DNA from: a virus
Virus record (IMG/VR): IMGVR_UViG_3300026484_000333
Location: 1 to 64,000 of that record
Strand: one strand, 5' to 3'
DNA length: 64,000 nt
The translations under genes and the position numbers were made by a program. Shown here piece after piece: positions 16,711 through 27,076 of this stretch. Position 1 is the first letter of the stretch. The number at the start of each line of letters is the position of its first letter. The notes beneath the pieces are model-generated. The model was not told the origin of the DNA. It saw only the letters and a list, made by a program, of their open reading frames with translations, and made no database searches.

Positions 16711-17951
16711 ATCAACCCTTTAATAGGATTTACCGAACTCAAAAGCACATTATAATTATTATCATTATTATCTCTGTCTATAGAAGAATTAGATTTTTTC
16801 ATAACTTCAATTGCAGGAACAACTATTTGCCCTTTTTCATATAAAATTAATCCGTCAATTTCAATCATATTTGGCGGAATTATATTTTTAACATCTAGTA
16901 TGTATGCTTTAGTCTCGTCTTCAATTAAAAATACTTTGTTAAACTCTAATGTTTTTGGTATTTTTTCAACTTTTATTATACTAGTTCTTCCCGTTTTAAT
17001 AATTGTTTTTGTTGCTTCAGACCATAAAGGGAAATAATTTAAAAATCTTTCTGTTAGTATGTTAACATTCTCTAAAAATTTATGCTTATATAATTCCAAG
17101 GAAGTAAAAGAGGCATTAAAATTTATTTTTGGATTTTCCATTGTTAAATAAGAAGTTTCAACACCATTAATACTTTTAAAAAGTAAAGTATTAAAAAAGT
17201 AAGTTTCTGAATAAGTATTTTTATCAGGATACAAAACAAAACTGTTTGCCATAGGCATTCTTTTCAAATATATTTGGTACTTAATATAAAATTCTTTACC
17301 TCCAACAGAAACTTTAATTCCAACCCACCAACCATCTACAAATTGATATAAACTATTAACATCTACTACTAATTTAAAGCATAATTTGCCTCCCGCTGGA
17401 ATGACATCTCCCACTTCAATATCTTCAAATTCAATACCAAATAAAGAGTTTAATTCTAAAATTTCTACATCCTCGTTATAACTAGAAATTAAACAATAAT
17501 CAATTATAATTTTATTATAAACCGATGGATTAAAATAAAAAAAGGTAGTGGCATTTTCCCAGAAAGTATTTTGAGAATTATTATAAACCAACCAAAGTAG
17601 TTTATCAGTAAAAACTTTTGCTTTTCCTTCTGTACATTTACCTTCATTTTTACTAATACCAAAATTTTGTAAAAGAAACTTGTTGCCACTGAAGATTATA
17701 GGTTTTGTTTTTTGGGGAAAAACAATATCTTCAATAAAATAATTAACATAATAAGAACAACCTTGCTGAATACTTTTATTATTACAGAAAACAGTATTTT
17801 GGTTATACGCAGAAAAAGCTTTTAAGACTAAATAAGAAACATTTTCATTAATCTGCTCTGTTTCATTATTATAAACTCTTGCTTTTATGGGAACATAATT
17901 CTTATCTAGTATAGAGGCTTGTTCTTGGACATATTTATAAATTGTTCCCAT
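16707..17951 (-). CDS. Tail-associated protein, paralogue of 30095-31084
   Basis: 414 residues of no recognised family. The first 100 residues (MGTIYKYVQEQASI..., then VFPQKTKP) align with the product of 30095-31084 (MATIYKYIQEQTNI..., IIFPKKSKP), so the two are paralogues. Both are beta-rich and contain a conserved CN-rich segment. It overlaps the next gene by 4 nt. Likely a virion surface or tail-tip protein. Confidence 0.65.
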   Translation of the reverse strand: MGTIYKYVQEQASILDKNYVPIKARVYNNETEQINENVSYLVLKAFSAYNQNTVFCNNKSIQQGCSYYVNYFIEDIVFPQKTKPIIFSGNKFLLQNFGISKNEGKCTEGKAKVFTDKLLWLVYNNSQNTFWENATTFFYFNPSVYNKIIIDYCLISSYNEDVEILELNSLFGIEFEDIEVGDVIPAGGKLCFKLVVDVNSLYQFVDGWWVGIKVSVGGKEFYIKYQIYLKRMPMANSFVLYPDKNTYSETYFFNTLLFKSINGVETSYLTMENPKINFNASFTSLELYKHKFLENVNILTERFLNYFPLWSEATKTIIKTGRTSIIKVEKIPKTLEFNKVFLIEDETKAYILDVKNIIPPNMIEIDGLILYEKGQIVVPAIEVMKKSNSSIDRDNNDNNYNVLLSSVNPIKGLI

Positions 17952-17961
17952 AAACTAAATC

Positions 17962-18957
17962 CTAATATTTTTCTGAAATAATTTCAAAATCCTCTTCAGG
18001 AATTACTAAAGCATAATTGTATTTACTATAAAGGTCATTGACTTCAGGGAAAATATAACAAAGTTTTTGATTCCCTGTTTCATCTTGAATATTGACTACA
18101 TTAGGATGATAATAACTACTATAAGAATAATTTTCATAGCTATATCCTATAAATTTCCACTCATTGACAGAGGAATCTAAATTAGTATCAACAAAAAATG
18201 CAATAGGACTTGCACTTATACTTCCATTTGGTTGTGGATAATGCCTAAAACCAACTGATTTATCTACATCAAGTTTGTGTTTTCTTGTAAAAATACCCTC
18301 ATCAGTATCTCCCCACCAATAACCATCATAAAAGACAAGAGCTTTATCTGATGTTTCGTGAAAACCATTTGTTATATACATCCCTCCATTATCTTTATCA
18401 AGAGAATTGAAAATTTGAAATTTAAAAGGTTTATTAAAATAAACATAATCTTTTTTTTGAAAAAGAGTAGCTTCAAAATAATAAGGAAAAGTAAAACTAA
18501 TACTAAAATCAGTAATTAATAAATTAACTAAAAAGTTACTATAAATCTTTGGTTGAGGATTATAAGGAAAATTAACCATATTAGTTTTAAATGTTTCACA
18601 GTTAGTTCCATCACTAATTGCACCTTCTTGTTCACATAATTCTTTAGTATTGTCATAACTTTTACAAGGCATAAACTGTAAATACTGTTCATCATCACCA
18701 CTATCATAATAATATTTAAAAACCAAATGTGGCTCATAATTTAATCCGCTAATCTTATTCTTGGCAACCAATAAACTAATTCCGTTTCTTCCCCACTTAT
18801 CTGTTGCAGTTTGTGTATCAACTATCTCCCAAGCATTTGTATTATAATTAAATGCTTTATATAATTCATTTAATATGCTCCAATTTTCTTCTGGATTAGA
18901 TACTACACTATCTAACCCTATTGTCATATCTAGACTTTTAAAAAATTGTACCTTCAT
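17962..18957 (-). CDS. Probable minor tail protein
   Basis: 331 residues, rich in Y, W, F and G, with segments such as FYDGYWWGDTDEG and ASPIAFFVDTN that recall phage minor tail proteins with an aromatic jelly-roll-like fold. No exact family recognised. It is 3 nt after the 630-residue protein and 10 nt before the paralogous tail protein, all in one operon. Confidence 0.6.
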   Translation of the reverse strand: MKVQFFKSLDMTIGLDSVVSNPEENWSILNELYKAFNYNTNAWEIVDTQTATDKWGRNGISLLVAKNKISGLNYEPHLVFKYYYDSGDDEQYLQFMPCKSYDNTKELCEQEGAISDGTNCETFKTNMVNFPYNPQPKIYSNFLVNLLITDFSISFTFPYYFEATLFQKKDYVYFNKPFKFQIFNSLDKDNGGMYITNGFHETSDKALVFYDGYWWGDTDEGIFTRKHKLDVDKSVGFRHYPQPNGSISASPIAFFVDTNLDSSVNEWKFIGYSYENYSYSSYYHPNVVNIQDETGNQKLCYIFPEVNDLYSKYNYALVIPEEDFEIISEKY

Positions 18958-18960
18958 CTT

Positions 18961-20853
18961 TTACTCCTCATTTAACTCTATAAGATAATTATATGGTGCT
19001 TTTATGTGGTTATCTGGAATAACTATATGTTTTACACCATCAATATAAACCTCTGTTTCAGGTTGAATATCCGTGAAATTAACTAAATACATCCATTTTG
19101 GACTACCAAAATTTATAACCTTCAAATCATCAGCAATATTCTTATATTTATTTACTTTAATAACAGAAACACTTTGATTATCGTTTTTAATCTCTTGCCA
19201 ATTACCCGACAAGGCACCATCAGAAACATAATTATTAACCCAAGAAGTTCCATTCCAAAAACTTGTATTTTTACTATACATTAAACCAAATCTAAAATCA
19301 TCATTATTTATATCATAAGCATTATTTCCTCCCCAACCTAAAGCAAAAGGTAAATCATAGGCTTTATCTCCTTCTCCCCAACCAAAATAAAATATTTGAT
19401 AAGTTGGGTCATCAACAATAGTTGGGTCATATTTTTTTAATACAACTAAAATATCTGCTCCGTTAGTAATATACCAATATTTTTCAATCATTTCATCTTG
19501 CTTTCCCCAATAAAATTGAGGCATATAAAAAGACATATTATCAATAAAAGGAATATCAGCATTATATTCCTCTATATAATTCCACTTATCAATACTAATA
19601 TCAAAAACACTTGAATTTAAAGACTGTATATAATCTTCTATTTTACTTAACAGTTCAATAGTATTATTAAAAGCTAACTCACCATCTTTTAATTGTAAAA
19701 AACCGTTTTTATTTGTTTGAAGAATTACATTTTTAATTAATCCTGTATTATTTAAAATAGAAACATAAAAATCATTTAATTCTTTTGGTGGAAAACCGTT
19801 TTCATTAAAACTATTAATTTCTTCTTCTGTTAAAATTCTATCCCAAATATAATAACCACTTGCATAAACAGGATTATCAATCTGTTTTCCAAATAATCCC
19901 TCAAAATTCTTCCATTTATCATTTTGTAAATTATCAACAACTTTTACACCATCAACATATACATTTAATTTTCCTTCTGTATTATTAATAGTAATAACCA
20001 ATGTAACAATACCCCTGCCTTCTACTATATCCATAATATTACATAGTATCACATCATCAAAATATAAATTACCATTGTTTAAATCTGTAAAAATAGACAT
20101 TGTTGTTTCATTTGTATAATAATCTGATGTATAATTATAAATAAACATTTTATTAATTTTACCTGAACAACGAGCTTTTACTAATTCAGAAAATTGAGCT
20201 GTTAAAACAATTGAAACATCACCATTTATCTTATGAGAGGAAGAAGATATTGAATTACACACAATTCTACTATTTAAATAAGGAGCAGTTCTTCCGTATG
20301 CATTATAATTCCCTCCTCCACAACCTGTGTTTCCTCCTCCTTCAAAAAATACTTTATCTTTCTTTTTAGCAAATCGATGTATATTTCCTCCAAACGAGAT
20401 AATATAAGTAAAATCCACATCATACCCATAACTTCCTTGTATCCAAGCTTTATTGTTTTCAATGGTATTTTCTAAATAATTTGCCAAAACCCTCATAGGT
20501 TTTGCACTACCCTTTTTCACATCAATTGTAACAATATCTCCGTCTTGCCAAGCATTATCTCCTTGTCTAATTGTAAAGCTAATAATGCCATTATCATAAG
20601 CTTGGTCAATTTGTGCATCATCTTTTGCCCCACTAACACTGCCTGTTACTTTAAAAACATCGTTAGTACCATCGTATCTTAATTCCCAAGTTTCTGTTTG
20701 AACTGTATTTTGATTAAAAGTAATATTTTCAATATTTCCATCACCTTGTGCTAAATCATAACTTGTTTCCATACTAACAGGGTTACTTAAAAATTCTACT
20801 AAATTATCAATAGCCTCTTTTACTGTCTTCTTGCACTCAACTCTATATGCCAT
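18961..20853 (-). CDS. Multidomain minor tail protein with LamG-like domain
   Basis: 630 residues. Residues 30-110 carry a module (TETWEL...VTGSVSGAKDDA...DNGIISFTI...GDIVTIDV) also found in the tail tube (28722-30047) and in 31084-32805. Residues 130-350 look like a LamG/concanavalin jelly roll ending with YIWDRILTEEEI. The C-terminus has a YWYITNGADILVVLKK...YQIFYFGWG pattern that I recall from siphophage minor tail proteins. It probably binds carbohydrate or the host surface. A late element lies 34 nt upstream. Confidence 0.65.
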   Translation of the reverse strand: MAYRVECKKTVKEAIDNLVEFLSNPVSMETSYDLAQGDGNIENITFNQNTVQTETWELRYDGTNDVFKVTGSVSGAKDDAQIDQAYDNGIISFTIRQGDNAWQDGDIVTIDVKKGSAKPMRVLANYLENTIENNKAWIQGSYGYDVDFTYIISFGGNIHRFAKKKDKVFFEGGGNTGCGGGNYNAYGRTAPYLNSRIVCNSISSSSHKINGDVSIVLTAQFSELVKARCSGKINKMFIYNYTSDYYTNETTMSIFTDLNNGNLYFDDVILCNIMDIVEGRGIVTLVITINNTEGKLNVYVDGVKVVDNLQNDKWKNFEGLFGKQIDNPVYASGYYIWDRILTEEEINSFNENGFPPKELNDFYVSILNNTGLIKNVILQTNKNGFLQLKDGELAFNNTIELLSKIEDYIQSLNSSVFDISIDKWNYIEEYNADIPFIDNMSFYMPQFYWGKQDEMIEKYWYITNGADILVVLKKYDPTIVDDPTYQIFYFGWGEGDKAYDLPFALGWGGNNAYDINNDDFRFGLMYSKNTSFWNGTSWVNNYVSDGALSGNWQEIKNDNQSVSVIKVNKYKNIADDLKVINFGSPKWMYLVNFTDIQPETEVYIDGVKHIVIPDNHIKAPYNYLIELNEE

Positions 20854-20886
20854 TAATTAACCTTTTTTAATGAATTTTACTATAAT

Positions 20887-20895
20887 TTATATCGG
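20887..20895 (-). promoter_or_regulatory. Late promoter element, CCGATATAA
   Basis: Minus-strand CCGATATAA, 34 nt before the ATG at 20853. It lies within one arm of a hairpin (20894-20903 pairing with 20913-20922) made at the end of the tape-measure gene. Confidence 0.65.
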
Positions 20896-20913
20896 AAAGT
20901 AAGTCTCGCCTAC

Positions 20914-23900
20914 TTACCTTCCTACAACATTCTTAATTATTTCTCTACCACTTCTACTTGTTAAATAATCTTCAAAAGCTTTAGTATCTACACTGTTTAA
21001 TATTACAATTTCTGGTGTAGGAGCGGTTACGTTCACTTGTGGTGTTGTGTTACCACTTGCTTTAATTGCTTTAACCTCTTCTTTGCTTAATACATACTCA
21101 CCTTTTTGTAGAATAGCTGGAATTTCATCATCTTTCAAACCACCCATTTGTTTATTGGCAGTCTTTCTATCAACATAACCTCCTGTATGATATTTTTGAG
21201 CTTTTATAACTGCTACTCTCATCATACCTGTAGCAATAGCCAACCCAGCCGCCACGAAGTTTATTGGAGGAGGCAAGGTTGCCATAGCTTGTTGTGCAGA
21301 AGTATAAGTGTCTATAATGGCTTGGGCAACTCTCATAGCTTTATAAACCCTAAACCATTTTTTCTGTTTTAACAGTCCTGCCCTCATCATATCATCTAAA
21401 GCACTTGCAAATTGTCCTATATAACCACTTACAGCACTTAAAGAGGCATTAAGACTTGCTGTCTCCATTGCCTTTCTTTTTTCAACTTCAGCTTTAATAA
21501 TTTCAGTCTTCAACTGTTCAATCTGTTTTAGACCTTCAATTTCAGACATTCTTCCAGCCATAACTGCTTGTTGTATTTCAAGTTCTTTTGCTTGAATTAA
21601 AGCTTTTTTCTCATCATAATACTGTTTTATCAACTCAATCTGTTGTTGATATTGTTGATAAGCATTTATAGCTCCTGCAGTTCCGCTATCCAACTGTCCT
21701 GCTTTTATACCTTCTTGGACTTGTTGTTGTTTTTGTTTTAATTCCTTCTCTTTAACACCAATATATGCACTTATATTAGCAAAATAGGCATCTAATTTTG
21801 CTTTATCTTGTTCAGTGTTAAAATTAACAATACTTAATTTCTGTCTATTTTCATACATTTTATTTTGAATATCAAATAAAATATTATTTGCAGGATTGTT
21901 CATAGATTTTGTTTCTCTATTCATTTCAGCAATTATTGCTAACATCTTCTGTTTCAATTTTACTTCTTTTATTTCCGCTTTTAAAGTACTTTTCTTTAAT
22001 TCTTCTTCTTTTTGATACAGACCTTTTATTTCGTTTTCTAATTGTTTTTTTCTTTCTAATAATTGAGTTCTTTGTTCTTCATCTTTATAACCTGTCGTTC
22101 TTAAGGCTTTTATTTGCATAATCAAATTATAATATTCTCTTTCTTTTGTAACTCTTTGATTATAATAAGTTTTATATAAACTATCTAATCTTTGTACTTC
22201 TTTTTGGGCTTCAAGCAAATCATCTTTAATAGGTAATCTGCCTGTTTGACTGATTTGTTTTAGTTCATTAAAAGACTGTCTTAATTTATCTGCAAGTTTT
22301 GTTATCTCGCTTTCAACAATCCCAAAATCTTTAAAATTAAAAATATCTTTTATCTGATAATCTACACTCTTAACAGCTATTGGTTGTTTATTTGTTTTTG
22401 GCAATAAAGAATTAGTGCTTTCTATTCTTGCTTTTAAAATACCCTCTAAATTAGCAAAATCTTTATCTAATCCGCTTAAATAAGCTTTTAATGACTGATA
22501 AACATTTTTATCCAAACTATCTTTCATTTTATCTAAAAGCAATTTAAGCTTCAAAAATTCTGCTTCTAATTTTACAACATCTTTAGGATTAGTTGCATTT
22601 TTCATCATATTTTTAAATTTATCAAGTTCTCTATTTAAATCTTGAGGTAAAACATCTTTAGAAATTTTTGCTTGTTTAAAACTTATTTCCATTGATTTTA
22701 CTAAACCGTCCATTGTATTTTTAAAGGCTTTGTCTATTTCTTGATTTAGATTTCTACTTAAATCAGAAACATCTAACCCTTGTTTTAGAAAATATTTTAT
22801 CTTTTCTGCTATTTGTTGAAATCTTTGTACTTCTTCTTTTGAAACAATTTTTATTAAACCTTTTTTTGTTTTTTCTTTCATATTTTTTATACTAACACCA
22901 AATTTATTCTCAAAATCTTTTATATCTCTATTAAGTTGTTCTAACGGATTGACATCAAATTCCATTAGATTTAGATTTTGTTTCATTTTTTCTATTTCTT
23001 GGTTAAGAGTTTTACTTTGAGTAACAGCTTTTGAGAAATCAGGCTGTAAATTTTCCCAAGTCACATTTCCCTTCACAGCTTGAGTAACCACAGGAGTTTT
23101 TTCCTGATAAGGCTCAAACACACTAATAGGTTTTTGTGTTTGATTTTTCGGTTTATAATTAGCAAATTGTTTTAATTTTTCTAATTGCTTTTCTAATAAG
23201 TCTATTTGTTTAGAAATTTCTTCTGAATTAGTTTTATTATATTCAATTTTTAATCTCTCAAGTTTGGCACTTAATAGCTGGTATTCTATATATTTTTGTG
23301 CTTTATCTATCTCTTCTTGTTTTTGTTTTACAACTTGTTCTTGCTGACCTACAATTTTTTTATAAACTTCTAATTGTTGTTCTATTTTATTTAACTCATT
23401 AGTCAGAATCTTAACTCTTTCTTGGTCATTATTTACCAATGCTTCTGCTAACTGTTTTTTAAATTGTTGTTTTTTGGCTATCAAACTATCATATTGTGAA
23501 ACCAAACTATTTAATTTTTGTTGTTCAGCTAAAAGACCATTGCTTCTAGCAATTTCTTCATTTACATTTTTAACAGTCATAAATAATTTTACAAAAGCCC
23601 CAACAGCCAAAGTTGCCAATAAAACATAAGGATTTCTCAAGGCAATCGCTCCTATTGCTGTTAAAGCACTCATTATTTTCTTTAATACTCCTACTAACCC
23701 TAAACCTGCCACACTTGCACTACTAAATATACTTACTAAATTTTTTATACCCCTAAAAACAACCAAACCGCCTAAAGTAACCCCTATACCTTTTATTATA
23801 GTCCAAATATTACTTAAATCCTTTTGAATTTGTGGCATTGCATTATTAATTGCATTAATCCATTCAGTTGTTTTAGTAATCATTCTTTCTAATACAGGCA

Positions 23901-26835
23901 AGGCATTTTGCATTAAACCGCTAAAGGCTAAACCTAAACTATTTTTTAATTGTTCCCATTTAGTTATATAGGTTTCAAGCATAACATTAGATTTCTCTAA
24001 TTCACCATTAACACCATTATTTAACACTTTTAACTGTTCTAAAATAGCAGAGGCTTGGTTTCTCATAGCACTCAAGGTCTGCCTTGCCAACACCTCCATA
24101 CCGCCAACCGCTTGTTGAAACTCTTGGTCACTCATATTCTTCAGTCTTTTAACAAGCCAGACCATCATTCTTTCACTATCTTTTGCACTTTTACTTACTT
24201 GTTGTGCAAACAATTGCTGATTAACACCAAGACTTTTAAAGAATTGCTGAACAGCCCCAGAATTATCTTGTAATATAATTCCTAATCTTCTTATGCTTGT
24301 ACCTATTGTACTAGCCTCAAAACCTGCGTTTGAAAAAGCAATAGCCAACGCTTCAATAAAATGTCTTGTAATATTAGCACTTTTGGCAGTTGCTAGAGCG
24401 TAGTTTGAGAACACATTAATATCTTCTGTTGATAACTTACTTGCATTTGCTACATAAGTCAATTCATCCGCTAATTGCTTGATACTAACTCCCGCCTGAT
24501 TATAGTTATGAATATAAGTAATCAAGGCATTTGCAGTTGTTTCAAATTGGTCACCTGTTAATTTTGACATTTTAATTACATATTCAGTAACTTTAACTAA
24601 TTTATCACTCTCAATTCCAGCCCTACCAAGAGCCATTGCTACTTCATTAATTGATTTAATATCTCCGCCATAAGCAATACCAAGTCTTACCAATCTTTCT
24701 TCTAAATGTTTTGCTTTACTTGCACTAATATCAAAAACAGCACTCATTTTACCAACAGCTTCATTCATTTGAACAATAAAACCAAAACCTCTTTGAATAA
24801 CATTTATAACTTGATAAATACTCATATATAAAGCACTATACCCAAGTGCCATTTTAGTGATATGTTTAATAAATTTAGTAAACGAAGTTTCCTGTAATTT
24901 GGCTTTTATTTTTGTTAAAGACAAATCAAGTTTATTTAACTGTTTTACTGACTCATCAGCACCTTTTTTAATATTTGCAAAAATATTGGTGTTAAAAGTC
25001 CCCGTTCTCATACTTATTTTTAACTGTTCTTGTGCCTTTGACAATTCTTCTAATTTTTTAGTATATTGTTCAATTAATTTTTGGGCTTCTTTAATATCTT
25101 TTTCATTTGCAAATTCTTTTCTACTACTAATTTGTGTTTGTAAATTTTGAATAATTTTCATATACCTATTTTTAACTCTTTCAAGCTCTTTAATAAATCT
25201 GTTGGCATCTTTATACAAACCGTCAAACAATTTTATTTCTTGTGGATTTGATTTTTTAACAGATTCCATAAATTTATCAAAAGCATTTTTATCTGAAAAT
25301 AAAACTTCTCTTAAATTTTTAGAACTTAATACGATAGCATTCAATCTTTTTTCAAAATCTTTTAAAGCTGTTACATCTCCCGTTTTTTTAATTTCATTAC
25401 TTAAAATATTAAACTCATTCGTTAATTCCCTTATTGTATCTCTTGGAACTCCATAACCACTTAAAATTTTTAAAGTATCTTTTAAAGTCTTTAATTTCCT
25501 TTCAGTCTCTGATAAATTTTTGGTTTCTTTTTTTAGTTCTCTCATATCTTTTAACAACAAGCCTAAGTATGTAGTTTTACCTAAACTTTTGCTTTCTTCT
25601 GCTAATTTTTGAAAATCTTGTTCAAATTTTCTTAAAACAACTTCATTTACTCCAAGTTTTTTCAAATCATTTTTTAATCTTTCAAAAGCGTCACTTGCTT
25701 TAACCAAACCTAAACTATTATTAACTAACTGTTTTATTTCTTTATTCAATAAAGCTAATGGCTGACTGTTCCCTGTTTTAACTGCCAAATCGTATAACTG
25801 TTTGATTTCATTACCATATTGAGCTATTTTATTACTATCAATAAAAGGCAACCTACTTGCTTTGTGTATATTCTCTAAAGCCTGTAAATAGAGAGTACTG
25901 TACTTTTGTGCATTTTTAAATGTAATCTGTGCTTCATTGCTAAACTTAACTAAATCTGCTTCTAATTTATCAAACACTCTTGCGTTTTTTAATTTTATAC
26001 CCTCTTTAAACAATTCATCAATTTTCTGTTTTAGTTTATTTATCTCCTCTTCACTTTTTCCTAAAATTCTTAAATCAAACAAACTTGACATTAATTTTTT
26101 TCTTTTTTCTATTAAAAGACCAAAATCTTTATATTCTTTTTCAAGTTCATTTAATTTTTCATTCAATTTATCAACAGGATAAGAAGCATTTTGCACTGCT
26201 TTTCTGAAACTATCTAAAGGTTTAATAAGCTCTTTTTCTAAATTACTATCTAATTTAAACTCTTTAATTTCTTTTAATTTTGTTTTATAAAAATTCAAAG
26301 CATTTATTCTATTTTCAATAGCCTTGTTAAATAAAGCTAAATTACCGATTCGTTCATTTTTTTCTTTAATTGCAATAAGTTTTTTATACTCTTCTTCTAA
26401 ACCTTTTATTAAAGTTTTACTTCTTGTATAAGCTTTTAAATTTTCTAAATTAGCTTGAACAAGAGCTTTAATTCCTTTTTCGGTTTGACCTATCGACTGT
26501 GTTAAAATATCATAGTCTTTTTTTAAAACTCCTACCTGTTTTGTAATATCTAACAAGGTTTTTCTGACAATATCAAAATCTTTTGGTGTAATTTTCTGTT
26601 CTTGTAATGCTTTTAATTTGTTTTTAAACTGTAAAATTTTATCATTAATATTTTGAATTTCTTTATTTAAAACACTGAATCTATTTATAAAATTAGGTTT
26701 TAATTCAAGGTTTTCAATAACTTTTTTTAAATTTACAAGTTCACTATCAAGACTTTTAATTGTATCTTCAATCCCTTTAATACCAACTTGTTTAAACTCA
26801 ATTAAAATTTCAGCTTTATTGTTTCTATAAGCCAT
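20914..26835 (-). CDS. Tail tape measure protein
   Basis: 1973 residues. A long N-terminal helical and coiled-coil region precedes a TP901-type tape-measure domain at about 690-960 (MNEAVGKMSAVFDISASKAK..., DINVFSNYALATAKSANITR). Hydrophobic segments follow at about 1030-1085, then more coiled coil, and a glycine/alanine-rich membrane-like segment near 1855-1890. It sets tail length; at roughly 0.15 nm per residue the tail would be near 300 nm. It lies after the two chaperone-like genes, as usual. It has its own late element at 26871 and a 52-bp repeat upstream. Confidence 0.95.
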   Translation of the reverse strand: MAYRNNKAEILIEFKQVGIKGIEDTIKSLDSELVNLKKVIENLELKPNFINRFSVLNKEIQNINDKILQFKNKLKALQEQKITPKDFDIVRKTLLDITKQVGVLKKDYDILTQSIGQTEKGIKALVQANLENLKAYTRSKTLIKGLEEEYKKLIAIKEKNERIGNLALFNKAIENRINALNFYKTKLKEIKEFKLDSNLEKELIKPLDSFRKAVQNASYPVDKLNEKLNELEKEYKDFGLLIEKRKKLMSSLFDLRILGKSEEEINKLKQKIDELFKEGIKLKNARVFDKLEADLVKFSNEAQITFKNAQKYSTLYLQALENIHKASRLPFIDSNKIAQYGNEIKQLYDLAVKTGNSQPLALLNKEIKQLVNNSLGLVKASDAFERLKNDLKKLGVNEVVLRKFEQDFQKLAEESKSLGKTTYLGLLLKDMRELKKETKNLSETERKLKTLKDTLKILSGYGVPRDTIRELTNEFNILSNEIKKTGDVTALKDFEKRLNAIVLSSKNLREVLFSDKNAFDKFMESVKKSNPQEIKLFDGLYKDANRFIKELERVKNRYMKIIQNLQTQISSRKEFANEKDIKEAQKLIEQYTKKLEELSKAQEQLKISMRTGTFNTNIFANIKKGADESVKQLNKLDLSLTKIKAKLQETSFTKFIKHITKMALGYSALYMSIYQVINVIQRGFGFIVQMNEAVGKMSAVFDISASKAKHLEERLVRLGIAYGGDIKSINEVAMALGRAGIESDKLVKVTEYVIKMSKLTGDQFETTANALITYIHNYNQAGVSIKQLADELTYVANASKLSTEDINVFSNYALATAKSANITRHFIEALAIAFSNAGFEASTIGTSIRRLGIILQDNSGAVQQFFKSLGVNQQLFAQQVSKSAKDSERMMVWLVKRLKNMSDQEFQQAVGGMEVLARQTLSAMRNQASAILEQLKVLNNGVNGELEKSNVMLETYITKWEQLKNSLGLAFSGLMQNALPVLERMITKTTEWINAINNAMPQIQKDLSNIWTIIKGIGVTLGGLVVFRGIKNLVSIFSSASVAGLGLVGVLKKIMSALTAIGAIALRNPYVLLATLAVGAFVKLFMTVKNVNEEIARSNGLLAEQQKLNSLVSQYDSLIAKKQQFKKQLAEALVNNDQERVKILTNELNKIEQQLEVYKKIVGQQEQVVKQKQEEIDKAQKYIEYQLLSAKLERLKIEYNKTNSEEISKQIDLLEKQLEKLKQFANYKPKNQTQKPISVFEPYQEKTPVVTQAVKGNVTWENLQPDFSKAVTQSKTLNQEIEKMKQNLNLMEFDVNPLEQLNRDIKDFENKFGVSIKNMKEKTKKGLIKIVSKEEVQRFQQIAEKIKYFLKQGLDVSDLSRNLNQEIDKAFKNTMDGLVKSMEISFKQAKISKDVLPQDLNRELDKFKNMMKNATNPKDVVKLEAEFLKLKLLLDKMKDSLDKNVYQSLKAYLSGLDKDFANLEGILKARIESTNSLLPKTNKQPIAVKSVDYQIKDIFNFKDFGIVESEITKLADKLRQSFNELKQISQTGRLPIKDDLLEAQKEVQRLDSLYKTYYNQRVTKEREYYNLIMQIKALRTTGYKDEEQRTQLLERKKQLENEIKGLYQKEEELKKSTLKAEIKEVKLKQKMLAIIAEMNRETKSMNNPANNILFDIQNKMYENRQKLSIVNFNTEQDKAKLDAYFANISAYIGVKEKELKQKQQQVQEGIKAGQLDSGTAGAINAYQQYQQQIELIKQYYDEKKALIQAKELEIQQAVMAGRMSEIEGLKQIEQLKTEIIKAEVEKRKAMETASLNASLSAVSGYIGQFASALDDMMRAGLLKQKKWFRVYKAMRVAQAIIDTYTSAQQAMATLPPPINFVAAGLAIATGMMRVAVIKAQKYHTGGYVDRKTANKQMGGLKDDEIPAILQKGEYVLSKEEVKAIKASGNTTPQVNVTAPTPEIVILNSVDTKAFEDYLTSRSGREIIKNVVGR

Positions 26836-26870
26836 TATAAAATCCTTTGAAACTTATTATTACTAATAGA

Positions 26871-26878
26871 TATATCAG
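26871..26878 (-). promoter_or_regulatory. Late promoter element, CTGATATA
   Basis: Minus-strand CTGATATA, 36 nt before the tape-measure ATG, and 37 nt downstream of 52-bp repeat copy 2. Confidence 0.6.
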
Positions 26879-26914
26879 ATAAGATTAATATAGATAGAAT
26901 AAAAAATTAAATGA

Positions 26915-26966
26915 ATTTTTGGTTGGATATAAATATAAACTTTAAGGCTCCGGACACTTTCGGACA
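26915..26966 (-). repeat. 52-bp intergenic repeat, copy 2
   Basis: Minus strand begins TGTCCGAAAGTGTCCGGAGC and ends TATATCCAACCAAAAAT. Identical in most positions to copy 3. It points toward the tape-measure gene. Confidence 0.85.
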
Positions 26967-26971
26967 GCTTT

Positions 26972-26996
26972 AAAACCCCCTAAAATTCGGGATTTT
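26972..26996 (-). terminator. Probable terminator after 27077-27574
   Basis: AAAACCC and GGGATTTT arms form an imperfect GC-capped stem around an AT-rich loop, followed on the minus strand by a T-rich stretch. It would end transcripts of the tail-tube to 27077 unit before repeat copy 2. Confidence 0.4.
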
Positions 26997-27030
26997 AAAT
27001 TTTAAACGTAAAAAATCTTTTACAAAAATC

Positions 27031-27056
27031 GCCAAAACTCTTGTATAAAATCCTTT
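27031..27056 (-). repeat. 26-bp companion repeat of the control block, copy A
   Basis: Minus strand AAAGGATTTTATACAAGAG followed by TTTTGGC. It recurs at 46116-46141 and 54034-54059, each time upstream of the 52-bp repeat and in the same direction. It could carry a promoter (TTTATAC) or bind a regulator. Confidence 0.75.
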
Positions 27057-27076
27057 ATAAAAAGAGGAAAGAAGTA

